DNA of 43,771 bases from Herbivorax alkaliphila (GTDB lineage Bacteria; Bacillota; Clostridia; Acetivibrionales; Acetivibrionaceae). Below are positions 35,065-43,646 of this stretch, in pieces. The translations under genes and the position numbers were made by a program. Under the pieces are notes generated by a model that saw only the letters and a program-made list of their open reading frames with translations, was not told where the DNA came from and searched no databases. The DNA is taken from NCBI RefSeq assembly GCF_030848475.1, contig NZ_JAVDDS010000033.1, forward strand, positions 1 to 43,771, given 5' to 3'. Numbering within the stretch: position 1 is the stretch's first letter; each line of letters starts with the position of its first letter.

Positions 35065-36000
35065 TTACAAAACCTCTTTTATCACTCGTAAAAAGTTCTT
35101 TCCTAAAAATTTTTCTACATTTTCATTTGAATAATTAAGCTTTAAAAGTTCATCTGCTATCTTATAAATATCTTCTACACCATTTATACCTTTTGGCAAT
35201 GCATCAATACCGTCAAAATCCGCCCCTAAACCTATATGATCAAATCCAGTCAAACCAGCTATATATTCAATATGTTTCACAATATCTTTTAAACCTGCAT
35301 TTCCACCATCTTTCAAAAAATCAGGGCATAAATTTATTCCTATTACTCCTCTATTTTCTTTTATAGCTATTATTTGTTCATCAGTAAGATTTCTAATATG
35401 GGAACATATCTTTTTTGCATTTGAATGGGATGCAATAATGGGCTGTTTGGTCAGTTTCATTACGTCCCAAAATCCATTTTCAGATATATGAGACAAATCT
35501 ATAAGCATTCCTAAAGAATTCATCTCTTTAACAAGTTCTTTTCCAAATAGAGTAAGTCCTCCTCTAGTTTCTGATTCACCAACTCCATCTGCTATTTCAT
35601 TTCTATAGTTCCATGTAAGACATATACTTCTTACTCCAAGCCTGTAAAATATCCTCAATGCACTAACATCCCCTTGGAGTGCTTCTCCTCCTTCAATAGA
35701 AAGGATTGCAGCGACTTTTTCATCTTTAAAAGACTTTTCAATGTCATTGTAATTACAACATAATGTTATAACATCTTTATAAGCTTCTACCCCTTGATAA
35801 AAGGCATCTATTATTTCTACAGCCCTTTTTAATGTCTGTGAATGATAAATAGACTGGTCTACAAAAGCTGCAAAAAATTGAACAAACTTTTTATTTTTTT
35901 TAAGCCTTTGCAAATCCACATTACAATTATTTTTATATAAATTTGAATTAGTCTCCATTATTTTAGTTATTGTATCACAGTGAGCATCTACAACAATCAT
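35065..36000 (-). CDS. Membrane dipeptidase-type enzyme (peptidase family M19)
   Basis: M19 enzymes are zinc-dependent dipeptidases of the amidohydrolase fold. The 311-residue product has the N-terminal metal site VDAHCDT (4-10), the metal-bridging glutamate in SIEGGEAL, LGVRSICLTWNYRNEIADG, the DLSHISE and IIASHSNAKKICSHIRN histidines, and GLGADFDGID near the C-terminus. Length is normal for bacterial members, and no signal peptide is present, so the enzyme is cytoplasmic. The start follows AAAAGGA by nine bases. It is not in an operon. The stop codon lies two bases from the last helix of the candidate structured RNA on the other strand. Confidence 0.92.
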   Translation of the reverse strand: MIVVDAHCDTITKIMETNSNLYKNNCNVDLQRLKKNKKFVQFFAAFVDQSIYHSQTLKRAVEIIDAFYQGVEAYKDVITLCCNYNDIEKSFKDEKVAAILSIEGGEALQGDVSALRIFYRLGVRSICLTWNYRNEIADGVGESETRGGLTLFGKELVKEMNSLGMLIDLSHISENGFWDVMKLTKQPIIASHSNAKKICSHIRNLTDEQIIAIKENRGVIGINLCPDFLKDGGNAGLKDIVKHIEYIAGLTGFDHIGLGADFDGIDALPKGINGVEDIYKIADELLKLNYSNENVEKFLGKNFLRVIKEVL

Positions 36001-36112
36001 CTTGACACATCCTTTTCTGCTCTTTTTTTAATACTTCACATCTCTATTATCTTATCATATTTTAAAGATGCTACAAATATGTGCTAGATATAATTTACAC
36101 CTTCATAACATT

Positions 36113-36165
36113 GGGTGTATTATATTTAATGTGAAGAATAATATTCCAGAAACTAAAGTTACGCA
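36113..36165 (+). repeat. Family C repeat, copy C3
   Basis: GGGTGTATTATATTTAATGTGAA followed by GAATAATATTCCAGAAACTAAAG. This is the longest C copy and continues into the G+C-richer block at 36165-36290. Confidence 0.6.
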
Positions 36166-36331
36166 GTTTAGAGCCTGTAAATACTCCTCGGAGCCTTAGC
36201 AAATCTCGCTATCGCTCAAACAATGCTCTCCCTTTCCTCGTCGTATTAACACGCTCTACAACTTGCTCCACAATGTTTCTTTCATATTTTCATTCACATA
36301 AATAACATGCACCTTCATAACATTCTTATGA

Positions 36332-36360
36332 TTGCACCTCTCACAGCTATATGATATAAT
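36332..36360 (+). promoter_or_regulatory. Probable promoter of the AI-2E-type transporter gene
   Basis: TTGCAC (36332-36337) is followed after 17 bases by a perfect TATAAT (36355-36360) preceded by TGA, an extended -10. Confidence 0.65.
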
Positions 36361-36402
36361 TTATCTTGTAGCTTTTCAGTAAGAAAAAGGAGTTGTCTTT
36401 GA

Positions 36403-37527
36403 TTGTTTTTTAAAGGAAAAAAAATACCTCATTCGGATTATATTCCTCTAATAGTTATTGGATTATTGTTATATAAGTTAATAAATAACCCTTCTGTTTT
36501 TTTGTCTGAAATACAGGGTGGTTTAGGATACATATTATCTCTTTTTAGTTATATAATCTGGGGATTTGCAATTGCTTATTTTTTAAATCCATTAATGGTA
36601 CTAATAGAAAAAAAATTTAAAATACGAAGAGCTTTTAGTGTTTTAATAATATATGTGGTTTTCGTAGCCATTTTAGTTTTTGCAATAACAATTATTACAC
36701 CAGCTCTAACCAACAGTGTAAAACAGCTTACTAACGATATTCCAAAATATATAAGCAGTACTGAAGTTCATATAAATGAACTTATTGAAAAATTACAAAG
36801 TTATGATAATTATGGCATAGAAACTTATATACGAAACAATTTAGAAAAGTTTACTTCTAGAGCAAATGAACTTGTAGATATACCAATAGATTTTTTGTTT
36901 TCAACAACAGTGAGTTTTACTTCTAATATCCTTAAATTTATATTTGGATTGATAATATCTATATATATCTTAGCTGATAAAGAAAAAATAATGCGTGGGT
37001 CTAAAAAGTTGACATACGCAGTATTAAGCAAGAAAAATGCATTTAGTTTTATTTCTACTTTGAAAAAATCACATTTAGTATTCTCAAAATATATGTTTGG
37101 AAAAGCTTTGGACTCTCTAATTTTGGCAATACTCTGTTTTATAATACTTTTTATTTTTAGAATAGACTTTGCACTTTTAATCAGTATAATTATTGGAATA
37201 ACCAATATGATTCCATATGTAGGCCCTTTTATAGGTGCTGTTCCTGCAGTAATTATAACTCTTTTTATAAACCCTGTTCAAGCCATATGGGTAGCTGTAA
37301 TAATACTTTTATTGCAACAGTTTGATGGATGGTACTTAGGTCCTAAAATTATTGGAGACCATGTAGGAATTAGCCCTCTTCTTATAATAACTGCCATAAT
37401 TGTAGGAGGAGCTACATTTGGAATTTTGGGAATGTTTTTAGGAGTACCTGTATTTGCTGTAATTAAAACATTTATTGACGAATATGTAGATAAAAAACTT
37501 AAATCCAAAGGTATTAGCTCTGACTAA
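36403..37527 (+). CDS. AI-2E family transporter (UPF0118/PerM-like membrane protein)
   Basis: The 374-residue protein shows about eight membrane segments: three near the N-terminus (about 12-30, 40-65, 75-100), a long soluble loop (about 110-175), then the conserved C-terminal group with GITNMIPYVGPFIGAVPAVIITL and the final hydrophobic hairpin with GILGMFLGVPVFAVIKTF. Members have been linked to autoinducer-2 export or Na+/H+ antiport; which applies cannot be told here. The start is a TTG at 36403, ten bases after AAGGAG. The gene converges on radC and overlaps its end by four bases. Confidence 0.88.
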   Translation: MFFKGKKIPHSDYIPLIVIGLLLYKLINNPSVFLSEIQGGLGYILSLFSYIIWGFAIAYFLNPLMVLIEKKFKIRRAFSVLIIYVVFVAILVFAITIITPALTNSVKQLTNDIPKYISSTEVHINELIEKLQSYDNYGIETYIRNNLEKFTSRANELVDIPIDFLFSTTVSFTSNILKFIFGLIISIYILADKEKIMRGSKKLTYAVLSKKNAFSFISTLKKSHLVFSKYMFGKALDSLILAILCFIILFIFRIDFALLISIIIGITNMIPYVGPFIGAVPAVIITLFINPVQAIWVAVIILLLQQFDGWYLGPKIIGDHVGISPLLIITAIIVGGATFGILGMFLGVPVFAVIKTFIDEYVDKKLKSKGISSD

Positions 37528-38195
37528 AAATCTAAAAGACCTCTTTCAGCAAAACTTATATATTTTTCGCCACATACTATTATGTGATCAACAACTTTTA
37601 TTGAAATAGATTCTAGAGCATTTTTTATAACTTTAGTTGCTTCAATATCACCTCTAGACGGATTAAGACTTCCCCCTGGATGATTGTGAGCGAGTATTAC
37701 ACTATTTGCCTTATGCCGAAGAGCTCTTTCAACTATAACTCTTGGATAAATTGGTGCTTCATTTATCGTTCCCTCATGCACTAAATCTGCATAATTTACC
37801 CTATTTTGTGCATCAAGACAAATTACATAAAATACTTCATACGACCTTCCCTCAAAAAGTGAAACTGTATATTGACCTGCCTTTGTAGAACTATTTAATT
37901 CCGGCTTTTTTCTCCACCTGTCATTTGAATACCTTCTTGAAAGCTGAGGAATCATTGAAATTAAAAAAGCTGAGTTTTCACCTATTCCCTCTACTTTTAC
38001 CAGTTCTTTTAAGTCGGCATCTAAAACTCCTGACAGTGAACCAAATCTTTTTAAAAGTCTATGTGCTATTTCATTTGTATCTCTTCTGGGAATAGAAAAA
38101 AACAAAAGAAGTTCTAAAATTTGATGTGATTCAAAACTGTCCAATCCTTCCTCTAAAAATCTGTTTTTAAGCCTCTTTCTGTGACCTTCATGCAT
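37524..38195 (-). CDS. radC: RadC family JAB-domain protein
   Basis: The 223-residue product has an N-terminal helix-hairpin-helix region (about 30-75) and a C-terminal JAB/MPN metal-protease-like domain with the ligand motif HNHPGG and following SRGD (about 173-186). RadC's role in DNA repair is disputed; the fold suggests a metallo-isopeptidase-like or nuclease-accessory function. It is the last gene of the rplS-to-radC run, 14 bases after yraN, with ribosome site AAAGGGGTGG. Its stop overlaps the convergent transporter gene by four bases. Confidence 0.92.
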   Translation of the reverse strand: MHEGHRKRLKNRFLEEGLDSFESHQILELLLFFSIPRRDTNEIAHRLLKRFGSLSGVLDADLKELVKVEGIGENSAFLISMIPQLSRRYSNDRWRKKPELNSSTKAGQYTVSLFEGRSYEVFYVICLDAQNRVNYADLVHEGTINEAPIYPRVIVERALRHKANSVILAHNHPGGSLNPSRGDIEATKVIKNALESISIKVVDHIIVCGEKYISFAERGLLDF

Positions 38196-38209
38196 GAAAA
38201 ACCACCCCT

Positions 38210-38581
38210 TTAAAAGGCATTTTTTATTAATTTCACTTCCTTTAATTCAATTTTATCCTGATGTTTTTCTATATAAACTTCAACAACATCAAACCTTATA
38301 ATTTTATCGTGCATATTATGTCTATTAATGTATATTTGTGCAAGTTTCCTGATGTTTTCCCGCTTTTTAAAATTTACTGATTCTCTTGGAAGCCCATATT
38401 TCAAAGTACTTCTGGTCTTAACTTCAATAAAGCAAATATTGTCACTTTCCCAGGAAATTATGTCAATTTCCCCTAACCTTTTATACCTGAAATTTTTCTC
38501 TAAAATTTTGTAATTATTTTTTTTGAGATAATCTATAGCCATTTCCTCTCCAATTGAACCAACTAATCTTTTATTATTCAT
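38210..38581 (-). CDS. yraN: YraN family (UPF0102) nuclease-like protein
   Basis: The 123-residue protein has the UPF0102 pattern: GSIGEEMAIDYLKKNNYKILEKNFR (8-32), then the restriction-endonuclease-fold core GEIDIIS and ICFIEVKTR, with likely catalytic D39, E53 and K55. The family resembles Holliday-junction-resolvase-type nucleases, but its job is unsettled. It overlaps the ylqH gene by four bases and precedes radC by 14, both consistent with one transcript. Confidence 0.93.
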   Translation of the reverse strand: MNNKRLVGSIGEEMAIDYLKKNNYKILEKNFRYKRLGEIDIISWESDNICFIEVKTRSTLKYGLPRESVNFKKRENIRKLAQIYINRHNMHDKIIRFDVVEVYIEKHQDKIELKEVKLIKNAF

Positions 38582-38859
38582 TTTCTTTCTCCATACTTTT
38601 TATCTAAAGATTTAATAAAAGAAAATATTCCAGCCACAACTTCATATAGTTCCGGTGGTATTTCATCACCAATATTAAATGTATTTAAAGTAGTAGCAAG
38701 TTCTTCATTTTCGTATAAAGGCACATCACTTTGATTTGCTTTTTCAATAATTTTTTCAGCTATTTCACCTTTTCCCAAACCTATAATTTCCGGTGCATCA
38801 TTTTTATCAGGGGAATACTTTAATGCTGCAACCTGTTTTATTTTTTTCTTTTCTTTCAT
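38578..38859 (-). CDS. ylqH: FlhB C-terminal-domain-like protein
   Basis: The 93-residue protein equals only the cytoplasmic C-terminal domain of the flagellar export gate protein FlhB: QVAALKYSPDKNDAPEIIGLGKG, then DVPLYENEELATTL and EIPPELYEVVAGIFSFI. The autocleavage motif NPTH of true FlhB is replaced by SPDK. There are no membrane segments. It lies directly after a FliK-like gene, as in the B. subtilis ylqG-ylqH pair between rnhB and other genes. Its role is unknown; a flagellar or secretion link is suggested only by homology. It overlaps yraN by four bases. Confidence 0.9.
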   Translation of the reverse strand: MKEKKKIKQVAALKYSPDKNDAPEIIGLGKGEIAEKIIEKANQSDVPLYENEELATTLNTFNIGDEIPPELYEVVAGIFSFIKSLDKKYGERK

Positions 38860-38877
38860 TATTTAAAATCACCCTTT

Positions 38878-40467
38878 TTAAATCTTATAGTCAAACTTTT
38901 GTCTTTTAGTATTTATTTCTTCGATATCATTTACATTTAATATATCAACCTTTTCTTCAATCATTCTATACTTTATATCCACCAGTTTGTATCCTTTTTT
39001 TAAAAGAACATTATAAAGATCTGTGTAATTTTTTTTAATAAAATTTATAACCTTTTTGCTCTCTGCTCTTATATTTACACTTACATTTTTTTTGTTTACA
39101 TTTACTAAAGAGTCTACTTGACCTAAATTTTGAGTATTTAAAGATAAAAACAAACTCACATCATCCATATCGATACTTTTTTTACTAGGCTTTTTCTTTA
39201 ATATATACAGCTCTCCTGTGTGATTTTTATCAAAAACATTAAGTGGAATCTGAATATAAGTGTTATGATTATTAAGTTCATTTAAAAATCTCAAATTACT
39301 TTGCAAATTGTCAATATTCTCAAAAACATCACCTTTACCTGAAAACTCTGCTTGTTCTAACACCTGTTTTATTGATTCAATTTCTCTATATATTTCTCTA
39401 TAAATATTCTTCATATTTAACTCTTCTTTAGTAAGAGAATCATTCATTTTAACACAAAATTTATCAAAGACTTTCTCTAAAGCCTCTCTTTTATCATTTT
39501 CTGTTAATATCTTTGTGCTCTCTTTAATAACAGGTGTATCTTTTTTTTCAAAATTTATTTTCTCAAAAATTCCTTTTATAATCTTATCCATGCTTTCTTT
39601 TTCAGCATTTATAAAACCCTTTTCTGTAAAATCTATATTTTTTAAAAATTCTGCAAATTGTTTTGGATCTTTAGAATTTAGATTTTCATTTTTAAAAAAT
39701 TCAATCACTTTTTCTTTTATAGCATTTTGAACTTTAGGTGAAATTTTATTGTTTTTCAACTCTTCACCTAGTTTTTCTAAAATCAATTGGGGTTTTACTT
39801 CAACATTTGCTTTTTCATTCGAAGCTTCTGTTTTTATCCCTAAATTTTTAGTTAAAAAAGTTTTAAGTAAATTGTTAGTATTCTCATCTTTTATAGACAC
39901 AAGATTATCAAAGAGTTTATTTAATTCATCACCTATTTTATATTTTTCATCTACAATTTGATTTAAGCACGATATATTTTTTTCTAGTGGAATTATATTT
40001 TTAGATAAAAGATATACTGCCTTCTCTATTGATACACCCTTATATGTTTCAACAGTCTCCATAACTTTATTAAAAACTTCCTTTTCTAAAGGAAGTTTAC
40101 TTTCTTTAATTTGCCTTGCAATTTCCACACCTTTTTTATCAGACTTTGCACCAATATCCATAAGTTCATTTTTAATTTCACTTTCCAGTTGAATGTTTTT
40201 TTGTTCGAGGGTCTTTACAGTTTCAAGAAAAACTTTATCAGCTAAAGTATCCTTTACTACAAGTTCTACCTGCTCGCCCTTTTTAACATTAATAGAATTC
40301 ATAAGTGCAGCACTTATAGTATTGCCATCAGATAATTTAAGTAAAAGTTTATCTGCTGCAACTTCCAATACTTTTGCCCTTACAACATCACCTTTATTAA
40401 GTTTTGACAATATTTCAGCCTTAGAATATACATTAAGCTGTTCTCCAAAAAATTCCGCTATTCTCAA
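38878..40467 (-). CDS. ylqG: Large FliK-like protein (YlqG type)
   Basis: The 529-residue protein is mostly charged and helical (about 80-390), with an N-terminal globular part (KGDVVRAKVLEVAADKLLLKLSDG at 24-47). The C-terminal third (about 395-500: ...IQIPLNVFDKNHTGELYILKK, then LSLNTQNLGQVDSLVNVNKKNVSVNIRAE) resembles the Flg_hook domain of the hook-length protein FliK. FliK's natural partner is FlhB, and an FlhB-tail-like gene follows 18 bases on. The start is a TTG at 40467, six bases after GAGGGA. It is separated from rnhB by repeat A7. The FliK likeness is my reading of the pattern, and function outside flagella is unknown. Confidence 0.7.
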   Translation of the reverse strand: MRIAEFFGEQLNVYSKAEILSKLNKGDVVRAKVLEVAADKLLLKLSDGNTISAALMNSINVKKGEQVELVVKDTLADKVFLETVKTLEQKNIQLESEIKNELMDIGAKSDKKGVEIARQIKESKLPLEKEVFNKVMETVETYKGVSIEKAVYLLSKNIIPLEKNISCLNQIVDEKYKIGDELNKLFDNLVSIKDENTNNLLKTFLTKNLGIKTEASNEKANVEVKPQLILEKLGEELKNNKISPKVQNAIKEKVIEFFKNENLNSKDPKQFAEFLKNIDFTEKGFINAEKESMDKIIKGIFEKINFEKKDTPVIKESTKILTENDKREALEKVFDKFCVKMNDSLTKEELNMKNIYREIYREIESIKQVLEQAEFSGKGDVFENIDNLQSNLRFLNELNNHNTYIQIPLNVFDKNHTGELYILKKKPSKKSIDMDDVSLFLSLNTQNLGQVDSLVNVNKKNVSVNIRAESKKVINFIKKNYTDLYNVLLKKGYKLVDIKYRMIEEKVDILNVNDIEEINTKRQKFDYKI

Positions 40468-40502
40468 TATTCATCCCTCACCAATTTATGGAATAAATTG
40501 AT

Positions 40503-40618
40503 TAATCTTATTCTAAGACTCCACCTTCTATAAGGTAGAGTTGCTCTTATAAATCTTCAGGTGGAGTTGAGTATCCATCTGAAGCCTCGATGTTTAGCTT
40601 TAGCTAAACAAGTTCACT
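40503..40618 (-). repeat. Family A palindromic repeat, copy A7 (full length), inside the rnhB-ylqG gap
   Basis: Minus-strand order: AGTGAACTTG, hairpin GTTTAGC-TAAA-GCTAAAC, CATCGAGG, stem CTTCAGATGGA/TCCACCTGAAG, stem CTCTACCTTATAGAAGGTGGAG, tail AGAATAAGATT. It begins directly after the rnhB TAA stop codon and ends 36 bases before ylqG's start, so it is inserted within the operon. Confidence 0.8.
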
Positions 40619-41386
40619 TTACAAAGCAAACTTTTTAGTAAAGCTTATTCTATGTATCGGACAAATACCATATTTCTTTATAGCATTAATATGTTCTTTG
40701 GTTCCATATCCCTTGTGATTTAAAAAACCATATTGAGGATACTCTTTATCCATTTCTTTCATCAATCGATCCCTAGTGACTTTTGCAATTATAGAAGCAG
40801 CTGCAATAGATATGCTAAGGGTATCCCCTCTTGTTATAGAAATTTGTTCTACTCCTGGATTTTCAAGTTTTTCAGCATCAACCAACAAAAGATCAGGAGT
40901 TCTGCTGAGGTTGTTTAAAGCTAGTCCCATAGACTTTTTAGCTGCATTTAGTATATTTATTTCATCAATTTCATTTTCATCCACCATTCCAATGCCAACA
41001 TCTAAAACCTCATTTTTTATAATGTCAAAAAGTTCTTCTCTCTTTTTCTCACTAAGTTTTTTAGAATCATTAAGCCCCTGTATAAAAATGCCTTCCGGGA
41101 GCACTACTGCTGCTGCAACAACAGGACCTGCTAATGGACCTCTCCCAGCTTCATCTGTTCCTGCAATCAGTGAAATCCCCCTTTTATAAGCATCTTTTTC
41201 GTACTTACACATGACTTCATATCTAAGTACTTCCAAATCATATTTATTCTTTTTCTTTTCATATTTTTCTATTAATTTCAAAACCTTATCTCCACACTCT
41301 TCTCTTAATAAGTACAGTTTTTCTAAGGCTTTATTATAACTTAAATCTTTTATAGACTCTTCAATTGATTTTATTGTATATTTCAT
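40619..41386 (-). CDS. rnhB: Ribonuclease HII
   Basis: RNase HII cuts RNA in RNA-DNA hybrids and at single ribonucleotides. The 255-residue product, the same length as the B. subtilis enzyme, has an N-terminal helical extension (1-65) and the catalytic core: LIAGTDEAGRGPLAGPVVA (first Asp-Glu pair), NDSKKLSEKKREELF, LLVDAEKL, AKVTRDRLM and YGFLNHKGYGTKEH. The start chosen is the ATG at 41386, preceded by TGGGGT; the in-frame ATG at 41431 has no ribosome site and would lengthen the protein beyond the usual size. The stop codon is followed immediately by repeat A7. Confidence 0.95.
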   Translation of the reverse strand: MKYTIKSIEESIKDLSYNKALEKLYLLREECGDKVLKLIEKYEKKKNKYDLEVLRYEVMCKYEKDAYKRGISLIAGTDEAGRGPLAGPVVAAAVVLPEGIFIQGLNDSKKLSEKKREELFDIIKNEVLDVGIGMVDENEIDEINILNAAKKSMGLALNNLSRTPDLLLVDAEKLENPGVEQISITRGDTLSISIAAASIIAKVTRDRLMKEMDKEYPQYGFLNHKGYGTKEHINAIKKYGICPIHRISFTKKFAL

Positions 41387-41489
41387 TTTTATACCCCATT
41401 TATAAATAATTATAGTATTTCTAAAATTCATTATAACAACTTTTTTACTTTAAGAAAATACAACTTTCACATAAAGGGTATATATTAGT

Positions 41490-42344
41490 TTAATTATCTT
41501 CTGGTTTTTCTAAAGATATTTTACCTATTTTAGCACCTCTAAATTCATCTAGTACTATAGCAGATATTCTCATCATATCAATTTCTCCCCCTGATATAAT
41601 ACACCCTCTTTTTTTACCTGCTTCTTTTAAAATATCCAATCCACTTTTATCTTCAATTTCACCTAATTTATATCTTTTAGTAAGATACTCCGGATAATCT
41701 TTAGATAGTATCTCAAATAAAGCCGAAGCCAACTCAGTAATATCTAATATATTATCCTTTATCGCCCCAGTTATGGCAAGGTTTATACCAACTCTCTCAT
41801 CTTCAAATTTGGGCCAGAGAATACCCGGAGTGTCCAGTAACTGAATTTCATTATTTACATTTATCCACTGCTTCCCTCGGGTTACCCCAGGTCTGTCCCC
41901 TGTTGAAGTTCTTCCTTTACCTGCAATTTTATTTATTAAGGATGACTTTCCTACATTAGGAACCCCTACAATCATAGCCTTTACAGGCCTAAATATTCTT
42001 CCACGCTCTCTGTCCTTTTTTATCCTATCCTTCATAATATCTCGCATTTTGCTTTTAAGCTGTTTTATTCCTGAGCCATTAATGGAATTAACAAAAATAC
42101 TGGTATAGCCCTTAGAGCTATACCATTTCTTCCAAATATCAGAAACTTTTTCATCAGCCAAATCAGATTTGTTTAACACTATTATTTTAGGCTTATTGTT
42201 AACTATATTATCAATTTCAGGATTTTTACTGCTCACAGGTATTCTAGCGTCTAAAAGTTCAATAACCACATCTACCATTTTTAAATTTTCCGAAAGCAAT
42301 CTCTTGGTCTTGCTCATATGCCCCGGGAACCACTGTATATTCAT
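41490..42344 (-). CDS. rbgA: Ribosome biogenesis GTPase YlqF/RbgA
   Basis: RbgA is a circularly permuted GTPase needed for late assembly of the 50S subunit. The 284-residue product shows the permuted order: G4 LNKSDL (57-62) comes before G1 GVPNVGKSSLI and G3 DTPG, and the N-terminal NIQWFPGHMSKT is diagnostic. The C-terminal domain (about 190-284) binds 50S. The start follows TGGAGGAT. It stands between the signal peptidase and rnhB genes, the same order as in Bacillus, where it is near rplS as well. Confidence 0.96.
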   Translation of the reverse strand: MNIQWFPGHMSKTKRLLSENLKMVDVVIELLDARIPVSSKNPEIDNIVNNKPKIIVLNKSDLADEKVSDIWKKWYSSKGYTSIFVNSINGSGIKQLKSKMRDIMKDRIKKDRERGRIFRPVKAMIVGVPNVGKSSLINKIAGKGRTSTGDRPGVTRGKQWINVNNEIQLLDTPGILWPKFEDERVGINLAITGAIKDNILDITELASALFEILSKDYPEYLTKRYKLGEIEDKSGLDILKEAGKKRGCIISGGEIDMMRISAIVLDEFRGAKIGKISLEKPEDN

Positions 42345-42363
42345 TTTTTATCCTCCAAAACCA

Positions 42364-43047
42364 TTAATCTAAATTCTCATAAATACTTCCAAAATCCTCA
42401 ATAGGGTAAAGTCTAAATGCTGCTTTTCCCTTTATTCTATCATAGTCAATAAAACCCAACTGTCTGCTGTCCTCACTATTCTCTCTATTATCACCTAAAA
42501 GGAGTAAACTATCAGCAGGAACTTGTTGTGGAAATTGTAAATTTTTTGGATAAGTAAAACCTTTTGCATATGGCTCATTTAATAAAACATCGTTTATATA
42601 AACATGTCCACCTCTTATATCAACAACATCTCCCGGCACCCCAATCACTCTTTTAACATAGTTTTGTTCATTTTTAGGTGGTAAAAGAATAGTTAAAAAG
42701 GGAAAGTATTCAACATAGGGCAGGTACTCCCAATCCCCTTCTTTATATTGCATTATTACTATGTCTCCTCTTTTAGGTTCAGAATATATATATCCTAATT
42801 TGTTGACAAACAAAACCTGATCATTAGACAAAGACTCTTCCATTGACTGACCTCTTACAACTACCCATTCAAAAGCAAAATTCCTTAAAATAAGTGCTAT
42901 AATAACAGCCAGAACTAAAACAATGCACCAGTTAACAAGTTCTTTCAAATAGTTTGGTTTTGCTATTCTCAAGTCTATTCCGTATTTTTCTTCTAATTTT
43001 TCTTTTTGTATTTTATCAAGATTTAAAGGATCTTTATTATACTCCAT
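42364..43047 (-). CDS. Signal peptidase I
   Basis: This S26 serine protease removes signal peptides outside the membrane. The 227-residue product has one membrane segment (about 33-52), the catalytic serine in RGQSMEESL (about S80), the catalytic lysine in YVKRVIGVPGD (about K132), and the C-terminal GDNRENSEDSRQLGFI box. It is the first enzyme gene after rplS and would also process secreted proteins such as the xylanases here. The ribosome site is modest (AAGGG, eleven bases from the ATG). A sipS or lepB name would fit. Confidence 0.95.
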   Translation of the reverse strand: MEYNKDPLNLDKIQKEKLEEKYGIDLRIAKPNYLKELVNWCIVLVLAVIIALILRNFAFEWVVVRGQSMEESLSNDQVLFVNKLGYIYSEPKRGDIVIMQYKEGDWEYLPYVEYFPFLTILLPPKNEQNYVKRVIGVPGDVVDIRGGHVYINDVLLNEPYAKGFTYPKNLQFPQQVPADSLLLLGDNRENSEDSRQLGFIDYDRIKGKAAFRLYPIEDFGSIYENLD

Positions 43048-43101
43048 ATTGTTTTTTGCCCTTATAATAATTTATTTTTTAAAAACCTAATTATCATTAT
43101 T

Positions 43102-43130
43102 ATTATACCATTCTTTTTTTATTATTAAAA
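43102..43130 (-). promoter_or_regulatory. Possible internal promoter before signal peptidase
   Basis: A perfect minus-strand TATAAT (43107-43102) has only a weak TTTTAA (43130-43125) 17 bases upstream. It would give transcription downstream of the rplS terminator, which the following genes otherwise need read-through to obtain. Confidence 0.35.
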
Positions 43131-43261
43131 GAGTCTTAATAAATAAAAAACTAGGAGATCTTGACCTTTCTACATCAGTTTTTTTATAAGTTTATGAAAT
43201 TAACATTTTAGGCTATCCAAGCCTTTCGATATGAAGTCTTCCACTTGGTTCTAACTCTTTA

Positions 43262-43291
43262 TATAAAACAAAAGGGACTATTTAGTCCCTT
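43262..43291 (-). terminator. Rho-independent terminator overlapping the rplS stop codon
   Basis: AAGGGACT (43272-43279) pairs with AGTCCCTT (43284-43291) around a four-base loop; on the minus strand TTTTGTTTTAT follows. The TAG stop codon lies in the stem and loop. Confidence 0.8.
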
Positions 43292-43646
43292 CTGCTTTAT
43301 TCTTAACTAATTTTGTTTTTACTCTTGCAGCTTTACCTACTCTGTCACGTAAATAAAATAATTTTGCTCTTCTGATTTTTCCTTTTCTCACAATTTCAAC
43401 CTTTTCAATCTTTGGAGAATGTACAGGAAACACTCTTTCAACGCCTACGCCATATGTTATCCTTCTAACTGTAAAGGTTTCCTTTATTCCAGAACCTCTT
43501 CTTCCAATTACAGTCCCTTCAAAAACCTGTATTCTTTCCCTGTTTCCTTCTTTAATCTTAACATGTACTTTAACGTAATCACCAACTTGAAAATTGACTA
43601 AATCGGTTTTTAATTGTTCCTGCTCAATTGCTCTAATTACATCCAT
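43278..43646 (-). CDS. rplS: 50S ribosomal protein L19
   Basis: The 122-residue protein carries the L19 hallmarks: [28 protein letters not shown], the [15 protein letters not shown] block, [15 protein letters not shown], and the basic C-terminus [21 protein letters not shown]19 sits at the 30S-50S interface. The start is the ATG at 43646 after AAGGAGGAT; an ATG at 43679 in the leader would add 11 residues that overlap the ribosome site, so it is rejected. The gene opens the rplS-to-radC run and has its own promoter, leader and terminator. Confidence 0.98.
   Translation of the reverse strand: MDVIRAIEQEQLKTDLVNFQVGDYVKVHVKIKEGNRERIQVFEGTVIGRRGSGIKETFTVRRITYGVGVERVFPVHSPKIEKVEIVRKGKIRRAKLFYLRDRVGKAARVKTKLVKNKAEGTK

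Larger units (their letters stand above)
36001..36402. other. Intergenic region between the dipeptidase and AI-2E-type genes
   Basis: This 402-base gap holds repeat C3, a stretch of higher G+C that reads on the minus strand like a fragment of a former coding or repeat sequence (36165-36290), the direct repeat CACCTTCATAACATT (36099-36113 and 36310-36324), and the promoter of the plus-strand gene. No complete gene was seen. Confidence 0.5.
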
